Assembly: GCA_900472675.1 (NCBI GenBank)
Contig: UCJA01000014.1
Span: forward strand, 62,001 to 126,000
DNA length: 64,000 bases
Direction: 5' to 3'
From: Hyphomicrobiales bacterium
Lineage (GTDB): Bacteria > Pseudomonadota > Alphaproteobacteria > Rhizobiales > Rhizobiaceae
Shown: positions 36,389 through 51,217 of the stretch, in pieces
How the letters are laid out: the number at the start of each line of letters is the position of its first letter
How positions within the stretch are numbered: the stretch's first letter is position 1
Notes under the pieces: generated by a model
The model's input: only the letters and a program-made list of their open reading frames with translations
Database searches by the model: none
Told to the model about the DNA's origin: nothing
Made by a program: the position numbers and the translations under genes

Positions 36389-38350
36389 CTACGCTTCAAG
36401 GCAGAAGCTGACGGAGCGCGCCGGGAGCGTCTCGTTCCAGGCTTCATCGGGCATCAGCCGGCTCCAGGAACCACCCGGTAGCGTGCAGGGCATGTCGGCG
36501 TGGCTGCGATTGAAGAGAACCGCCAGGCGCACCTGCTGTTGCCTGTCCGCGTCGAAGGTGGCGAGGATCATGCCGATCGCCTGGTTGTCGGGATCCTCCC
36601 AGTCACCCACCTGCATGGGGTGCCCGGAGGTGTTGATCCATTCCACGTCGCCCTCACCGCTGAAAAAGCGCAGGTCCGAAAATACGGAGAAGCGGCAGCG
36701 CAGTTCGGCGAGCATGCGGGTGTGTTCCAGCAGGTGCTGGTCGAGCTTCCACCAGTCCATCCAGGTGATGGCATTGTCCTGGGCATAGGCATTGTTGTTG
36801 CCGCCCTGCGAGCGGCCGCCTTCATCGCCCATGGTCAGCATGACCGTGCCCTTGGTAGCAAACAGGGTGGAGAGCAGGGCTGCCACGTCGCGACGGCGGT
36901 TATCCAGGATGGCCGGATCGGCACTCTCGCCCTCGGCGCCGTTGTTCCAGGACAGGTTCTCGTTGTGGCCGTCGCGGTTTTCCTCGCCGTTGGCCTCGTT
37001 GTGCTTGTGCTCGTGCGAGACCAGATCCATCAGCGTGAAGCCGTCGTGGGCGGCAAGAAAGTTGACGCTTCGGGTCAGCGTAAGGTCGTGGCTGGCGAAC
37101 ACGTCGGAGGATCCGGCAAGCCGGGTGGCCAGCGCGCCGGTGGTACATTGGTCGCCGCGCCAATAACGGCGGATGTCGTCGCGGGCCCGGTCGTTCCACT
37201 CGAGGAATGGCTGCGGGAAATTGCCGAGCTGGTATCCGCCCGGACCGATGTCCCAGGGCTCGGCGATCATGATGCGGTCCTGCAGCACCTCGTCCGAGAG
37301 GATCGCCGTCAGCGTTTCGCCCTCCGGCTCAAAGCCGGTTGCGGTGCGGCCGAGGATGGGCGCCAGATCGAATCGGAAGCCATCAACGCCGGCCTGCTCG
37401 ACAAAATGGCGCAGCGTATCGATGATCAGACGCCGGACCTGCGGATGATCGCAGGCGACCGTGTTGCCGGTGCCCGCATCGTTGACGAGATGGCCGGGCT
37501 GCCCTTCCACGTGGCGGTAGTAGGTGAGGTTGTCCAGCCCGCGCATGGACAGCGTCGCGCCGAACCGGTCGCTTTCGCCGGTGTGGTTGAATACGAGGTC
37601 GAGGATGGTGCCGATGCCGGCATCGTGGAGTGCTGCCACGGTTTCGCGCAGCTCCGTCATGCCGCCCGGGCAAATGCGCGGGTCGAGCGCCATGAAGGCG
37701 ATGGGATTGTAGCCCCAGCCATTGGTGAGGCCGAGCGAGGGCAGGTGGCGTTCGTCGATCCAGGCGGTGATCGGCATGAGTTCGACGGCATCGACGCAGA
37801 TGCGCTTCAGGTGCGCGATGACGGCGGGGTGGGCGAGGGCCGCAACCGTGCCCCGCAGCTCTTCCGGCACTTCCGGATGCAGCATGGTGAAAGGCTTCAC
37901 GCCGATCTCGTAGATCACGCCGCCCGGCGGCAGCATGGGCTTGCAGAGCCTGGCGCGTACGGGTTGGGTGACGAAGGCCTTCGGCACGAGGTAGGCCGTG
38001 TCCACGCCGAGTGCCGACAGCACCGGATCATAGACAAAGGGACGGTCCAGCTCGCTGGCATAGGGATCGATCAGGAGCTTCGAAGGGTCGAACCACAGGC
38101 CGCGATCCGGATCATAGGTGCCGTGGGCGCGCAAGCCATAACGCTGGCCCGGCTTGATCGCCGGAATGTCGATGCGGTGGATGTGGTCGTCGCCGCAGTG
38201 CATGGCGCGATCGGCGACCTGTCTTTTCCCGTCAGCGTCGAAAAGGCAGAGATCAATCCGCTCCGCATGTCGGGAAAAGACCGAGAATTCCGCCAGCTTC
38301 TCCGTGAGACTGACGCCGAGTTTCTGTCCATGCGCGCTGGATGTCGTCAA
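36389..38350 (-). CDS. glgX: Glycogen debranching enzyme
   Basis: 653 aa, close to the E. coli protein. The (beta/alpha)8 GH13 core shows DLVFNHTGE, the nucleophile Asp in VDGFRFDLAPILGR, the acid Glu in MIAEPWDIGPGGYQLG, and NFLAAHDGFTLMDLVSH with the transition-state Asp. It removes short branch stubs from phosphorylase-limited glycogen. It lies apart from the main glg operon, separated from pgm by the TetR/SRPBCC genes read the other way. Confidence 0.95.
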   Translation of the reverse strand: MTTSSAHGQKLGVSLTEKLAEFSVFSRHAERIDLCLFDADGKRQVADRAMHCGDDHIHRIDIPAIKPGQRYGLRAHGTYDPDRGLWFDPSKLLIDPYASELDRPFVYDPVLSALGVDTAYLVPKAFVTQPVRARLCKPMLPPGGVIYEIGVKPFTMLHPEVPEELRGTVAALAHPAVIAHLKRICVDAVELMPITAWIDERHLPSLGLTNGWGYNPIAFMALDPRICPGGMTELRETVAALHDAGIGTILDLVFNHTGESDRFGATLSMRGLDNLTYYRHVEGQPGHLVNDAGTGNTVACDHPQVRRLIIDTLRHFVEQAGVDGFRFDLAPILGRTATGFEPEGETLTAILSDEVLQDRIMIAEPWDIGPGGYQLGNFPQPFLEWNDRARDDIRRYWRGDQCTTGALATRLAGSSDVFASHDLTLTRSVNFLAAHDGFTLMDLVSHEHKHNEANGEENRDGHNENLSWNNGAEGESADPAILDNRRRDVAALLSTLFATKGTVMLTMGDEGGRSQGGNNNAYAQDNAITWMDWWKLDQHLLEHTRMLAELRCRFSVFSDLRFFSGEGDVEWINTSGHPMQVGDWEDPDNQAIGMILATFDADRQQQVRLAVLFNRSHADMPCTLPGGSWSRLMPDEAWNETLPARSVSFCLEA

Positions 38351-38427
38351 GACCGGCCCCCTATGCCTCGGCTTCTTTTCTATTGATAGCGGAAGCCAGA
38401 GCGTCCTGCAGGGAAATTTCTTGACGC

Positions 38428-38470
38428 CATACCAGTTGGTATGTTTTCTATCGACATACCAACTGGTATG
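38428..38470. promoter_or_regulatory. Twin TetR-type operators between glgX and the TetR gene
   Basis: CATACCAGTTGGTATG (38428-38443) and CATACCAACTGGTATG (38455-38470) are two palindromes with identical seven-base arms (CATACCA/TGGTATG), each the reverse complement of the other, centred 27 bases apart. A TTGACG -35 element (38421-38426) abuts the first, and the GGAG site of the TetR gene touches the second. Binding would block TetR transcription and possibly glgX. Confidence 0.75.
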
Positions 38471-38482
38471 GAGTCATTTACG

Positions 38483-39115
38483 ATGCCGCAGCAAGCCGTC
38501 TCACAGGCAAAAATGATCGAAGCGGCGCTCTCGGCGATCCGCCGCAAAGGCTATGCGGCGACCACGGTGGAGGCGATCTGTGATGCTGCCGGCGTTACCA
38601 AGGGCAGCTTCTTTCATCATTTCCGAAGCAAGGAAGATCTGGTGCTGCAGACGGTTGCTCACTGGAACCGCTTTACCAACGAGATTTTTACCGAGGCGGA
38701 TTTCGCCAACGCATCCGACCCGCGCGACAGGCTGCTGGGCTATGTCGATTTCCGGGTCGCCATTCTCGACCGCGATGTCAGCGACTTCACCTGCCTGCTC
38801 GGAACGCTGGTGCAGGAGACCTACCAGTCGCATCCCGCGGTGAGGGCGGCCTGCGACGACGGCATGTCGGGCCACATCGCGATGCTCACCACCGATATCG
38901 CGGCGGCGAAGGCGCTGTATGCGCCGTCCGCCGCGTGGACCCCGGACAGTGTCGCCCATTTCATGCAGGCGGTCCTGCAAGGATCATTCATCTTCGCAAA
39001 GGCCAGGCTCGACGCGCAGGTGGCCCGCGACAATCTCGGCCACCTTCGGGCCTATCTCACCACCATACTGCCCAACGACAACCAGGGAGGAACCCACGCA
39101 TGCCACATACAATAA
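38483..39115 (+). CDS. TetR-family regulator
   Basis: 210 aa from the ATG at 38483 (GGAG nine bases before); two earlier in-frame ATGs lie inside the operators and are unlikely starts. HTH: TTVEAICDAAGVTKGSFFHHF, preceded by IEAALSAIRRKGYAA. The C-terminal ligand domain has a cysteine-bearing helix (DFTCLLGTLVQE). It overlaps a START-domain protein gene by 16 bases, so the two are co-transcribed and probably share a ligand or stress signal. The twin operators immediately upstream imply autoregulation. Confidence 0.92.
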   Translation: MPQQAVSQAKMIEAALSAIRRKGYAATTVEAICDAAGVTKGSFFHHFRSKEDLVLQTVAHWNRFTNEIFTEADFANASDPRDRLLGYVDFRVAILDRDVSDFTCLLGTLVQETYQSHPAVRAACDDGMSGHIAMLTTDIAAAKALYAPSAAWTPDSVAHFMQAVLQGSFIFAKARLDAQVARDNLGHLRAYLTTILPNDNQGGTHACHIQ

Positions 39116-39543
39116 GATTGCATCGGGTCATCAAGGCTTCGCCGGACAAGGTCTACCGGGCTTTTCTCGACCCCGATGCGCAGTGCAAGTGGCTGCCGCC
39201 CTACGGCTTTACCGCCAAGATGCACCTGTTCGAGCCTAAGGTCGGCGGCAAGTTCAAGATGTCGTTCACGAACTTCACGACGCAGGAGACCCATAGTTTC
39301 GGTGGGGCGTTCCTGGAGCTCGAGCCGGGGAAACGCATCTGCTACACCGACGTCTTCGACGATCCCAATCTGCCGGGCGAACTTACTGTCACGATCGGTT
39401 TGACGGCGGTGGTCTGCGGCACGGACGTGCGGATCGTTCAGGAGGGCGTGCCGGAGGTCATTCCGGAGGCTGCCTGCTATGTCGGCTGGCAGGAATCGCT
39501 GGCGCAGCTGGCGCTTCTGGTGGAGCCCGATCTCCGGCAATAG
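39100..39543 (+). CDS. SRPBCC (AHSA1-type) protein
   Basis: 147 aa. LHRVIKASPDKVYRAFLDP opens the START/Bet v 1 fold of the AHSA1 family, which binds hydrophobic ligands or acts as co-chaperone-like activator; PDLRQ ends it. Overlaps the TetR gene by 16 bases, a common pairing of a regulator with a ligand-binding small protein. GGGAGG precedes the ATG at 39100. Confidence 0.87.
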   Translation: MPHTIRLHRVIKASPDKVYRAFLDPDAQCKWLPPYGFTAKMHLFEPKVGGKFKMSFTNFTTQETHSFGGAFLELEPGKRICYTDVFDDPNLPGELTVTIGLTAVVCGTDVRIVQEGVPEVIPEAACYVGWQESLAQLALLVEPDLRQ

Positions 39544-39571
39544 GTTTGCGGGTCCGAAGTTCGAAGTCTGG

Positions 39572-39606
39572 CCTTCGCCGGCAGCACAGTCGCGTGCCGG
39601 CGAAGG
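39572..39606. terminator. Bidirectional hairpin between SRPBCC and pgm genes
   Basis: CCTTCGCCGGCA (39572-39583) and TGCCGGCGAAGG (39595-39606) form a perfect 12-base stem with an 11-base loop between convergent genes. There is no T-run on either side, so termination may need Rho or happen by another route. Confidence 0.5.
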
Positions 39607-39622
39607 ATAGGGTCGTCCGTGG

Positions 39623-42711
<3,089 letters not shown>

Positions 42712-42733
42712 GTGTCCCCTCAATTTCCCGCGG

Positions 42734-43996
42734 TCACAGACCGAGCTTGTCGATCATGGTCTGGGTGATCAGGCAGATGCCATTCTCGCTGCGGCGGAAG
42801 CGCTTGGCATCGAGTTCCGGATCCTCGCCGACCACCAGGCCTTCGGGAATGGTAACGCCGTGATCGATGACGACGTCGCGCAGCTGGGCGCGACGCCCGA
42901 CGCGGACATTCGGCAGCACCACGGCACCTTCAAGCCTCGAATAGGAATTGGCCCGGACCCCGGTAAAGAGAAGGCTGCGGTTTAGGCTTGCGCCGGAGAT
43001 GATGCAATCGCCCGAGACGAGCGAGGAGGTGGCCGAGCCGCGGCGGTTCTCGTCGTCATGGACGAATTTCGCCGGCGGGGTGATCTCCGCATATGTCCAG
43101 ATCGGCCAGGACTTGTCGTAGATGTCGAGGCCCGGAACGATTTCCGTCAGGTCGATGTTGGCCTGCCAGTAGGCGTCGATCGTGCCGGCATCGCGCCAGT
43201 AGGGTTCGAGCTCGAAATCGGAGCGAACACAGGACTGGGCGAAGCGGTGGGCGACAGCTTTGCCGTGCTTGACGATATAGGGAATGATGTCCTTGCCGAA
43301 GTCGCGGCTGGAGCTCGGATCGGCGGCATCGCGGCGAAGTTCCTCGATCAGGAACTTGGTGCGGAACACATAGATGCCCATCGACGCAAACGAGCTGTCC
43401 GGCTTGCCCGGAATTGCGGGCGGATCGGCGGGCTTCTCGACAAAGTCGATGATGCGGTCTTCTTCGTCGACATGCACGACGCCGAAGCCGACTGCTTCCA
43501 TGCGCGGCACTTCGAGGCAGCCGATGGTGACGTCGGCGCCGGAATCCACATGCTGCTGGAGCATGTATTCGTAGTCCATCTTGTAGACGTGGTCGCCAGC
43601 CAGGATGACCATGTATTCGGGCGCATAGGCCTCGATGATGTCGATGTTCTGGAAGACGGCGTCGGCCGTGCCTTCGTACCACTGCGTCTCCGAAACGCGC
43701 TGCGACGCCGGCAGGATGTCGAAGCTCTCGTTACGCTCGGGGCGGAAGAAGTTCCAGCCGCGCTGCATGTGGCGGATCAGCGAGTGGGCCTTGTACTGCG
43801 TGGCGACGCCAATGCGGCGGATGCCGGAATTGAGCGCATTCGACAATGCAAAGTCGATGATGCGGGCCTTGCCGCCGAAATAGACGGCCGGCTTGGCGCG
43901 CCGGTCGGTCAATTCTTTCAAACGGCTGCCACGGCCGCCAGCCAGCACATACGCCATCGCATCGCGCGACAAAGGCTGAAAACGTTTCTCGATCAT
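42734..43996 (-). CDS. glgC: Glucose-1-phosphate adenylyltransferase
   Basis: 420 aa, standard length. [21 protein letters not shown] is the nucleotide-binding N-terminus; [15 protein letters not shown] and [14 protein letters not shown] follow, with a left-handed helix domain at the C-terminus. It makes ADP-glucose, the committed step of glycogen synthesis, and in this family is allosterically regulated by glycolytic intermediates. Confidence 0.96.
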   Translation of the reverse strand: MIEKRFQPLSRDAMAYVLAGGRGSRLKELTDRRAKPAVYFGGKARIIDFALSNALNSGIRRIGVATQYKAHSLIRHMQRGWNFFRPERNESFDILPASQRVSETQWYEGTADAVFQNIDIIEAYAPEYMVILAGDHVYKMDYEYMLQQHVDSGADVTIGCLEVPRMEAVGFGVVHVDEEDRIIDFVEKPADPPAIPGKPDSSFASMGIYVFRTKFLIEELRRDAADPSSSRDFGKDIIPYIVKHGKAVAHRFAQSCVRSDFELEPYWRDAGTIDAYWQANIDLTEIVPGLDIYDKSWPIWTYAEITPPAKFVHDDENRRGSATSSLVSGDCIISGASLNRSLLFTGVRANSYSRLEGAVVLPNVRVGRRAQLRDVVIDHGVTIPEGLVVGEDPELDAKRFRRSENGICLITQTMIDKLGL

Positions 43997-44049
43997 CGTT
44001 CCTCCCTCTCTCTTCCTCAGGCCTTGTTACTCTTCGGACCTCTTCCCGA

Positions 44050-46262
<2,213 letters not shown>

Positions 46263-46263
<1 letters not shown>

Positions 46264-48725
46264 CAGGCTCTCCAAATCTCCGACGCGTACTGGCGGATGG
46301 TTCTGTCAGACGAGAACCATCCCATCCGGGCGGTATTGCGAACTGTCTTTGAATACCAGGATTTAGGGTCGCTCCAGATTTGGTCAACGCTGCGCTGCGC
46401 GTTCGCATAGGCGTCGAAATCGGCGGCCACCATGAACCAGTCGTGGTTGTAGATACCGTCGATCAGCTCCTGGAAGCGCGATCGGTCGTCGGGCGAAAAC
46501 ACGCCGGTTGCAATGGCGTTGAGGGCCTGCACCAGTTCCGGGGACTTCTCGATGATCTCGCGCGGATTGTATTCGCCCTGCCGGACCTTCGCGACTTCGT
46601 CAGCCGTGAGGCCGAAGATGACGATGTTGTCCTCGCCGACGTGATCGCGCATTTCCACGTTGGCGCCGTCCAGCGTGCCGATGGTCAGCGCGCCGTTCAG
46701 CGCGAACTTCATGTTGCCGGTGCCGGAGGCTTCCATGCCGGCGGTTGAGATCTGCTCGGAGAGGTCGGCTGCCGGCATGACGATCTCGGCCAGCGAGACG
46801 TTGTAGTTCGGCACGAAGACGACCTTCAGCAGGCCGCGCACGGCCGGGTCGTTGTTGATCACGCGGGCCACGTCGTTGGCGAGCTTGATGATAAGCTTGG
46901 CGTTGTGATAGCTCGGCGCCGCCTTGCCGGCGAACAGCTTGACGCGCGGCACCCAGTCGAGTTCGGGACGCGAACGGATCTGGTCGTAGAGCGCGACGGC
47001 CTCGATGATGTTGAGCAGCTGGCGCTTGTATTCGTGGATGCGCTTGACCTGGATGTCGAAGAGCGCAGAGGGGTCCAGCCGGACGCCCATGCGGCTGCTG
47101 ACGAGGTTTGCGAGCTGGACCTTGTTGGCCCGCTTCACGGCGGCAAACTTCTGCTGGAAGCTTGCGTCGTCCGCAAAGGCCTCCAGTTCCTGAAGGGCAT
47201 CCGTGTCGTCGAGGAAGGCATCGCCGATCGTTTCGCGAATCAGCCCGGTCAGGCCCGGGTTGCACTGCATCAGCCAGCGGCGCGGGGTAATGCCGTTGGT
47301 CTTGTTGTTGATGCGGGCCGGGTAGAGGGTGTGGAGGTCGGCAAAGACTGTGACCTTCATCAGCTCGGTGTGGAGGGCCGAGACGCCGTTGATGGAATGC
47401 GAGCCGACGAAGGCGAGGTTACCCATGCGCACGCGGCGCTCTCCGCCTTCCTCGATCAGCGAGATCGAGCGGATCTGGGTGTCGGAGAAGCGCTTCTCCT
47501 TGCGGGCTTCGAGAAGGATCTTGGTGTTGATCGCGTAGACGAGCTGCATGTGGCGCGGCAGGAGGCGCTCGAACAGCGGTACCGGCCAGGTTTCCAGCGC
47601 TTCGGGAAGCAGCGTGTGGTTGGTGTAGGAAAAGGTCTTGCGGGTGATGTCCCAGGCTTCGTCGATGTCCATGCCGTGGATGTCGACCAGAAGGCGAATC
47701 AGTTCGCCGATCGAAATCGCCGGGTGGGTATCGTTAAGCTGGATCGCCACCTTGTCCGGCAGGTTGGTGAAATCCGGATACTGCTGGAGATGGCGGCGCA
47801 GGATGTCCTGGAGCGAGGCCGAGGAGAAGAAGAACTCCTGGCGCAGGCGCAGTTCCTGACCAGCCGGATTGGCATCGGCCGGGTAAAGGACACGCGTCAG
47901 GCTTTCGGCCTTGTTGCTTTCGCGCAGCGCGCCGATGTGGTCGCCGGCGTTGAAGGCATCGAGCAGGATCGGGTCGATCGGCTGGGCCGACCAGAGACGC
48001 AGCGTGTTGACTCGCTTGCCGCGCCAGCCAACCACCGGTGTGTCGTAGGCCATGGCGATGACGCGCTCGGCCGGCTTCCAGACGTAGCGCGGCGTATCCT
48101 CATAGCCGCCGACGGTTTCCACCGTGCCGCCGAAGCCGATTTCGTAGGAGCTTTCGCGGCGCTCAAACTCCCATGGGTTGCCGTGGGCGAGCCAGGTTTC
48201 GGGCAGTTCCACCTGCCAGCCGTCGGCCATCTGCTGGCGGAAGAGGCCGTGGACATAACGGATGCCGTAGCCATAGGCAGGTATTTCGACGGTCGCCATG
48301 CTCTCCATGAAGCAGGCGGCAAGCCGGCCGAGGCCGCCGTTGCCCAGCGCCGCGTCCGGTTCCAGCCCGGCGATCACGTTGATGTCGACGCCGAGCGACG
48401 TCAGCGCATCGGTCATCTCCTGCATGAGGCCAAGGTTGCTGACGGCATCGCGCATCAGCCGGCCGATCAGGAACTCCAGCGACAGGTAGTACACGCGCTT
48501 GCCGCCCGTGCTGTAGACCTTGCGGGTCGAGTCCATCCACCGGTCGATGATGCGGTCGCGCACCACGAGAATGGCGGCGGTCAGCCAGTCGTGCGGCTTG
48601 GCGACCTTGGCATCCTTGCCGATGCGATAGGTCAGGCGCTCGATGATCTCTTCCGCCAGAATTTCGGGGCGGGAGCTACGGGGGGCCGGATGGGGGATTT
48701 CGACGGCAGAAGATGTGTTGTCCAT
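46263..48725 (-). CDS. glgP: Glycogen/starch phosphorylase
   Basis: 820 aa. The PLP-lysine region [19 protein letters not shown] and the long GT35 fold are clear; [18 protein letters not shown] is the conserved catalytic stretch. It releases glucose-1-phosphate from glycogen. First gene of the glgP-B-C-A-pgm operon, so the same operon carries the degradation and synthesis enzymes. Confidence 0.96.
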
Positions 48726-48884
48726 ATGTCGCCAACTTTCAGGGAACGGGGAGGAAGGGCGTCCGGTTCAGTCGATCTGGCACGATGCAGAGCACCAGTT
48801 TATGCACCCTTATGACATGCTTTCAATGGCCGATTTAAGATAGCGAACTTGAGCGGGACTGGCTTTGGAGGGCGCCGAACAGCC

Positions 48885-48913
48885 AAAAGCCCCGCCAGGG
48901 CAGGGCGGGGCTT
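48885..48913 (-). terminator. Terminator of the vWA gene, before the glg operon
   Basis: On the minus strand AAGCCCCGCC and GGCGGGGCTT (48913-48904 with 48896-48887) form a 10-base stem followed by TTTT (48888-48885), 20 bases after the vWA stop. It separates that gene from glgP transcription. Confidence 0.8.
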
Positions 48914-48922
48914 GATCAGAAT

Positions 48923-48936
48923 TTGATCTGGATCAA
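48923..48936. promoter_or_regulatory. Perfect FNR/FixK-type palindrome at the 3' end of the vWA gene
   Basis: TTGAT-CTGG-ATCAA matches all ten defined positions of the FNR/FixK box. It overlaps the vWA stop codon and lies about 200 bases before glgP on the minus strand. Activation at -41.5 would start a transcript around 48888, just past the terminator and towards glgP. Confidence 0.4.
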
Positions 48937-50201
48937 TTCGTCAGGCGGGTATCGGTCTTGGCCGCCTTGCGGGCGATGTCGCCGAAGCTCTGCACCAGCG
49001 TCGTCATGTCGGTCGGCTCGTAGTAGTAGTCGTCACCGCTGGCGCAGGTGCTGAGCAGGGATTTGCCCCGGTCCGGCGCCATGAAGGCGATCGAATAGAT
49101 CTTGATGCCGTCGTCCTTGGATTGCTTGCACAGGGCGCGTACCTTGGCATCGATCGTCGAGTTCCAGGAGGCACTGTTGCCGGTCATTTCCCCGTCTGTC
49201 ATCAGCACGATGAAGCGCTCGAAGCTTGTATTGCCCTTGGCTGTATGCGCTGTCTTTTCCGCTGCGTTGTCTGCCTTCAACGCGTTAAAAGCGTTGGTCA
49301 TGGCGCCGGTCGCATCGGTGCCGCCTGCTGGAGGCTCGGGAAGGTTGGCGACATAGGTGGCAACATTGCTGGTGCCCCACTTGATTGCCTGCTCGGCCTT
49401 CGTTTGGTCGTCGTAAGAAGTGGCTCCAACGCGGATCAGTTCGGTCGTCGGATCGGCTAGCTTAAGCTCTGAGAACATGGCAGCTGCCGCGGCCTTTAGC
49501 GATTCCATCTTGGTTACGTAATTAGGAGCGGTGTTTGTGACGTAATGCAGCCCATCGCATGTTCTGGGCCGCCTCGTCGTGCCGCACTCATAGGGGCCGT
49601 CCTCGACTGTGGTGACGGACTTGGTCGGCGCGGCCGGATTGACGGTTGACGTGTCCCAGGCCATGGAGCCGGACTCGTCCAGCGCCAGATACATGGAGAG
49701 GGCATTGCCTTCACGTCCGCTCTGGCTCGCGCTCGAAACGCCGATGTGCATGGTGCTGAGGCCCAGGACCCGGCTGAGCCCCGACAGCGCCATGTCGTAG
49801 TTCATGGTCATCTTGATGTTGTAGGTACGTGCGTTCCCGGAGGAATTGGTGACGGTCGCCGTGGCCTTCAGGCCGTCGCTCAGAGCCTTTTCGCGGGCGG
49901 TCTTTTCCGCTGCCGTTTCGGTTGCCGGCGCGGTTGACTGGGCGGCCTGGCCGAGGAAATAGGTTTTGGAAAAGGTCTCGGCTTCGGCCGCGGTCATATC
50001 CTGGTCGGACATGGCGGAAGCGGTGGCGAGCGTGGCCGCGTCCACCAGACCCTGCATCTGGCTCTTGACCTGCAGGCCGCTAGCGAGATCCACTGCCACG
50101 CCCGCCGCGCCAAAAAGCACTGGGAGGAGTACAGCGGTCATGATGCCGAAATTACCGGCGCGGTCTGTGGCGAGCCGCGAAAGAACTGAGCGATCCATCA
50201 T
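48933..50201 (-). CDS. Tad-like pilus-assembly protein with vWA domain
   Basis: 422 aa. A short N-terminus (DRAGNFGIMTAVLLPVLFGAAG...) matches the TadE/G-like membrane helix of Flp pilus proteins, then a von Willebrand A domain with the MIDAS motif DESGSM and a second conserved DSxT-like patch later. Such proteins are anchored outside the inner membrane and may bind surface or pilus components. No other tad genes are here, so the partner system is unknown. It is followed by a terminator. Confidence 0.85.
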   Translation of the reverse strand: MMDRSVLSRLATDRAGNFGIMTAVLLPVLFGAAGVAVDLASGLQVKSQMQGLVDAATLATASAMSDQDMTAAEAETFSKTYFLGQAAQSTAPATETAAEKTAREKALSDGLKATATVTNSSGNARTYNIKMTMNYDMALSGLSRVLGLSTMHIGVSSASQSGREGNALSMYLALDESGSMAWDTSTVNPAAPTKSVTTVEDGPYECGTTRRPRTCDGLHYVTNTAPNYVTKMESLKAAAAAMFSELKLADPTTELIRVGATSYDDQTKAEQAIKWGTSNVATYVANLPEPPAGGTDATGAMTNAFNALKADNAAEKTAHTAKGNTSFERFIVLMTDGEMTGNSASWNSTIDAKVRALCKQSKDDGIKIYSIAFMAPDRGKSLLSTCASGDDYYYEPTDMTTLVQSFGDIARKAAKTDTRLTN

Positions 50202-50323
50202 GTTCCTCGTCCATCGTCTAGTTCATCTAGAGGTTGAGCGAGATGTACATGCATCCTATTGAGGAAGCCCTAAGAGCTTTCGTAAAAATCAAGTCAATAT
50301 CGGCAAAGAGCGCCAAAACGGTG

Positions 50324-51202
50324 CTATTTTACCGGCACGACGTCGACGGCCTGGACGATCTGCTGATTCCCGTAGCCCTTGAGCACCCCGATCACCGGAG
50401 CGACGTCGGAGTAGTCGCGGCCATAGGCGACGACGATGTGGTCGCTGCCTGCCGGGATGTCATTGGTGGGGTCAAGCTCCAGATAACCGGTCGCTTCTCC
50501 GCACCAGACCCGCACCCAGGCGTGCATGGCATCGGCCCCCTCCAGTCGCTCCTTGCCCGCGGGCGGAATGGTGCGCAGGAAGCCTGAGACATAGCCGGCC
50601 GGAATGCCGAGGCTGCGCAGCGCGACGATCATGATGTGAGCGAAATCCTGACAGACGCCGCGCCTGATCTTGAAGGCTTCCGCCGGGGTCGAATCCACCT
50701 TGGTCGCCTTGGCGTCGTAGGTGAAGTCCTTGTGGATGCGGCGGCAGAGCGCCATCGCAACCTCGCGCACCGTCTGGCCGGGCTTGACCATGTCCTTCAT
50801 GTAGGCGGCAATGGCCGGTTCCTGCGGCAGCCGGGGGCTTGGTCCCGTCAGATGGTGGGGCGATCCCGGAGCGACGGACCAGAAGCCATCCAGCTCGTCG
50901 CGCAGCGCACCGAGTTGCGGTGAGAGGTCGGCGGTGATGGACGGCGCGTCGACCATGACGCGGGCCTGCATGCGGATATCGAGACGTTCATGGGGCGCGC
51001 GCAGGAGGACCGCCGTCGCCTGCTGGCCGAAGAAATCGATGAAGCTCACCTTTTCATCCGCGCCCGGAGCGACGGTGACCGAGCCGGCCACCAGGCGCTG
51101 GCGGTCGGGGAGGGAGAGCGGCAGAACGCGGATGACGTGGCGGGCCCCGGATGCCGGCACGTCGTAGACATAGCCCATGTGAAGCGAGAGGTCGTAGAGC
51201 AT
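50324..51202 (-). CDS. Transglutaminase-like protein (third gene of the operon)
   Basis: 292 aa. N-terminal beta domain (bacterial transglutaminase-like N-terminal), then the catalytic core with Cys184 in RRGVCQDFAHIM, His227 in DAMHAWVRV and Asp244 in ELDPTND. No signal peptide, so cytoplasmic. It ends the operon that begins with the large DUF2126 protein, and probably cuts or transfers on a peptide-like product. Confidence 0.9.
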   Translation of the reverse strand: MLYDLSLHMGYVYDVPASGARHVIRVLPLSLPDRQRLVAGSVTVAPGADEKVSFIDFFGQQATAVLLRAPHERLDIRMQARVMVDAPSITADLSPQLGALRDELDGFWSVAPGSPHHLTGPSPRLPQEPAIAAYMKDMVKPGQTVREVAMALCRRIHKDFTYDAKATKVDSTPAEAFKIRRGVCQDFAHIMIVALRSLGIPAGYVSGFLRTIPPAGKERLEGADAMHAWVRVWCGEATGYLELDPTNDIPAGSDHIVVAYGRDYSDVAPVIGVLKGYGNQQIVQAVDVVPVK

Positions 51203-51217
51203 CGCCTGGTCCCTCCG

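Noticed and set aside
36500..38386. 628-codon plus-strand frame opposite glgX
   Set aside because: Antisense frame with no family motif; glgX has all GH13 catalytic motifs.
46905..48815. 636-codon plus-strand frame opposite glgP
   Set aside because: Antisense to a complete phosphorylase.
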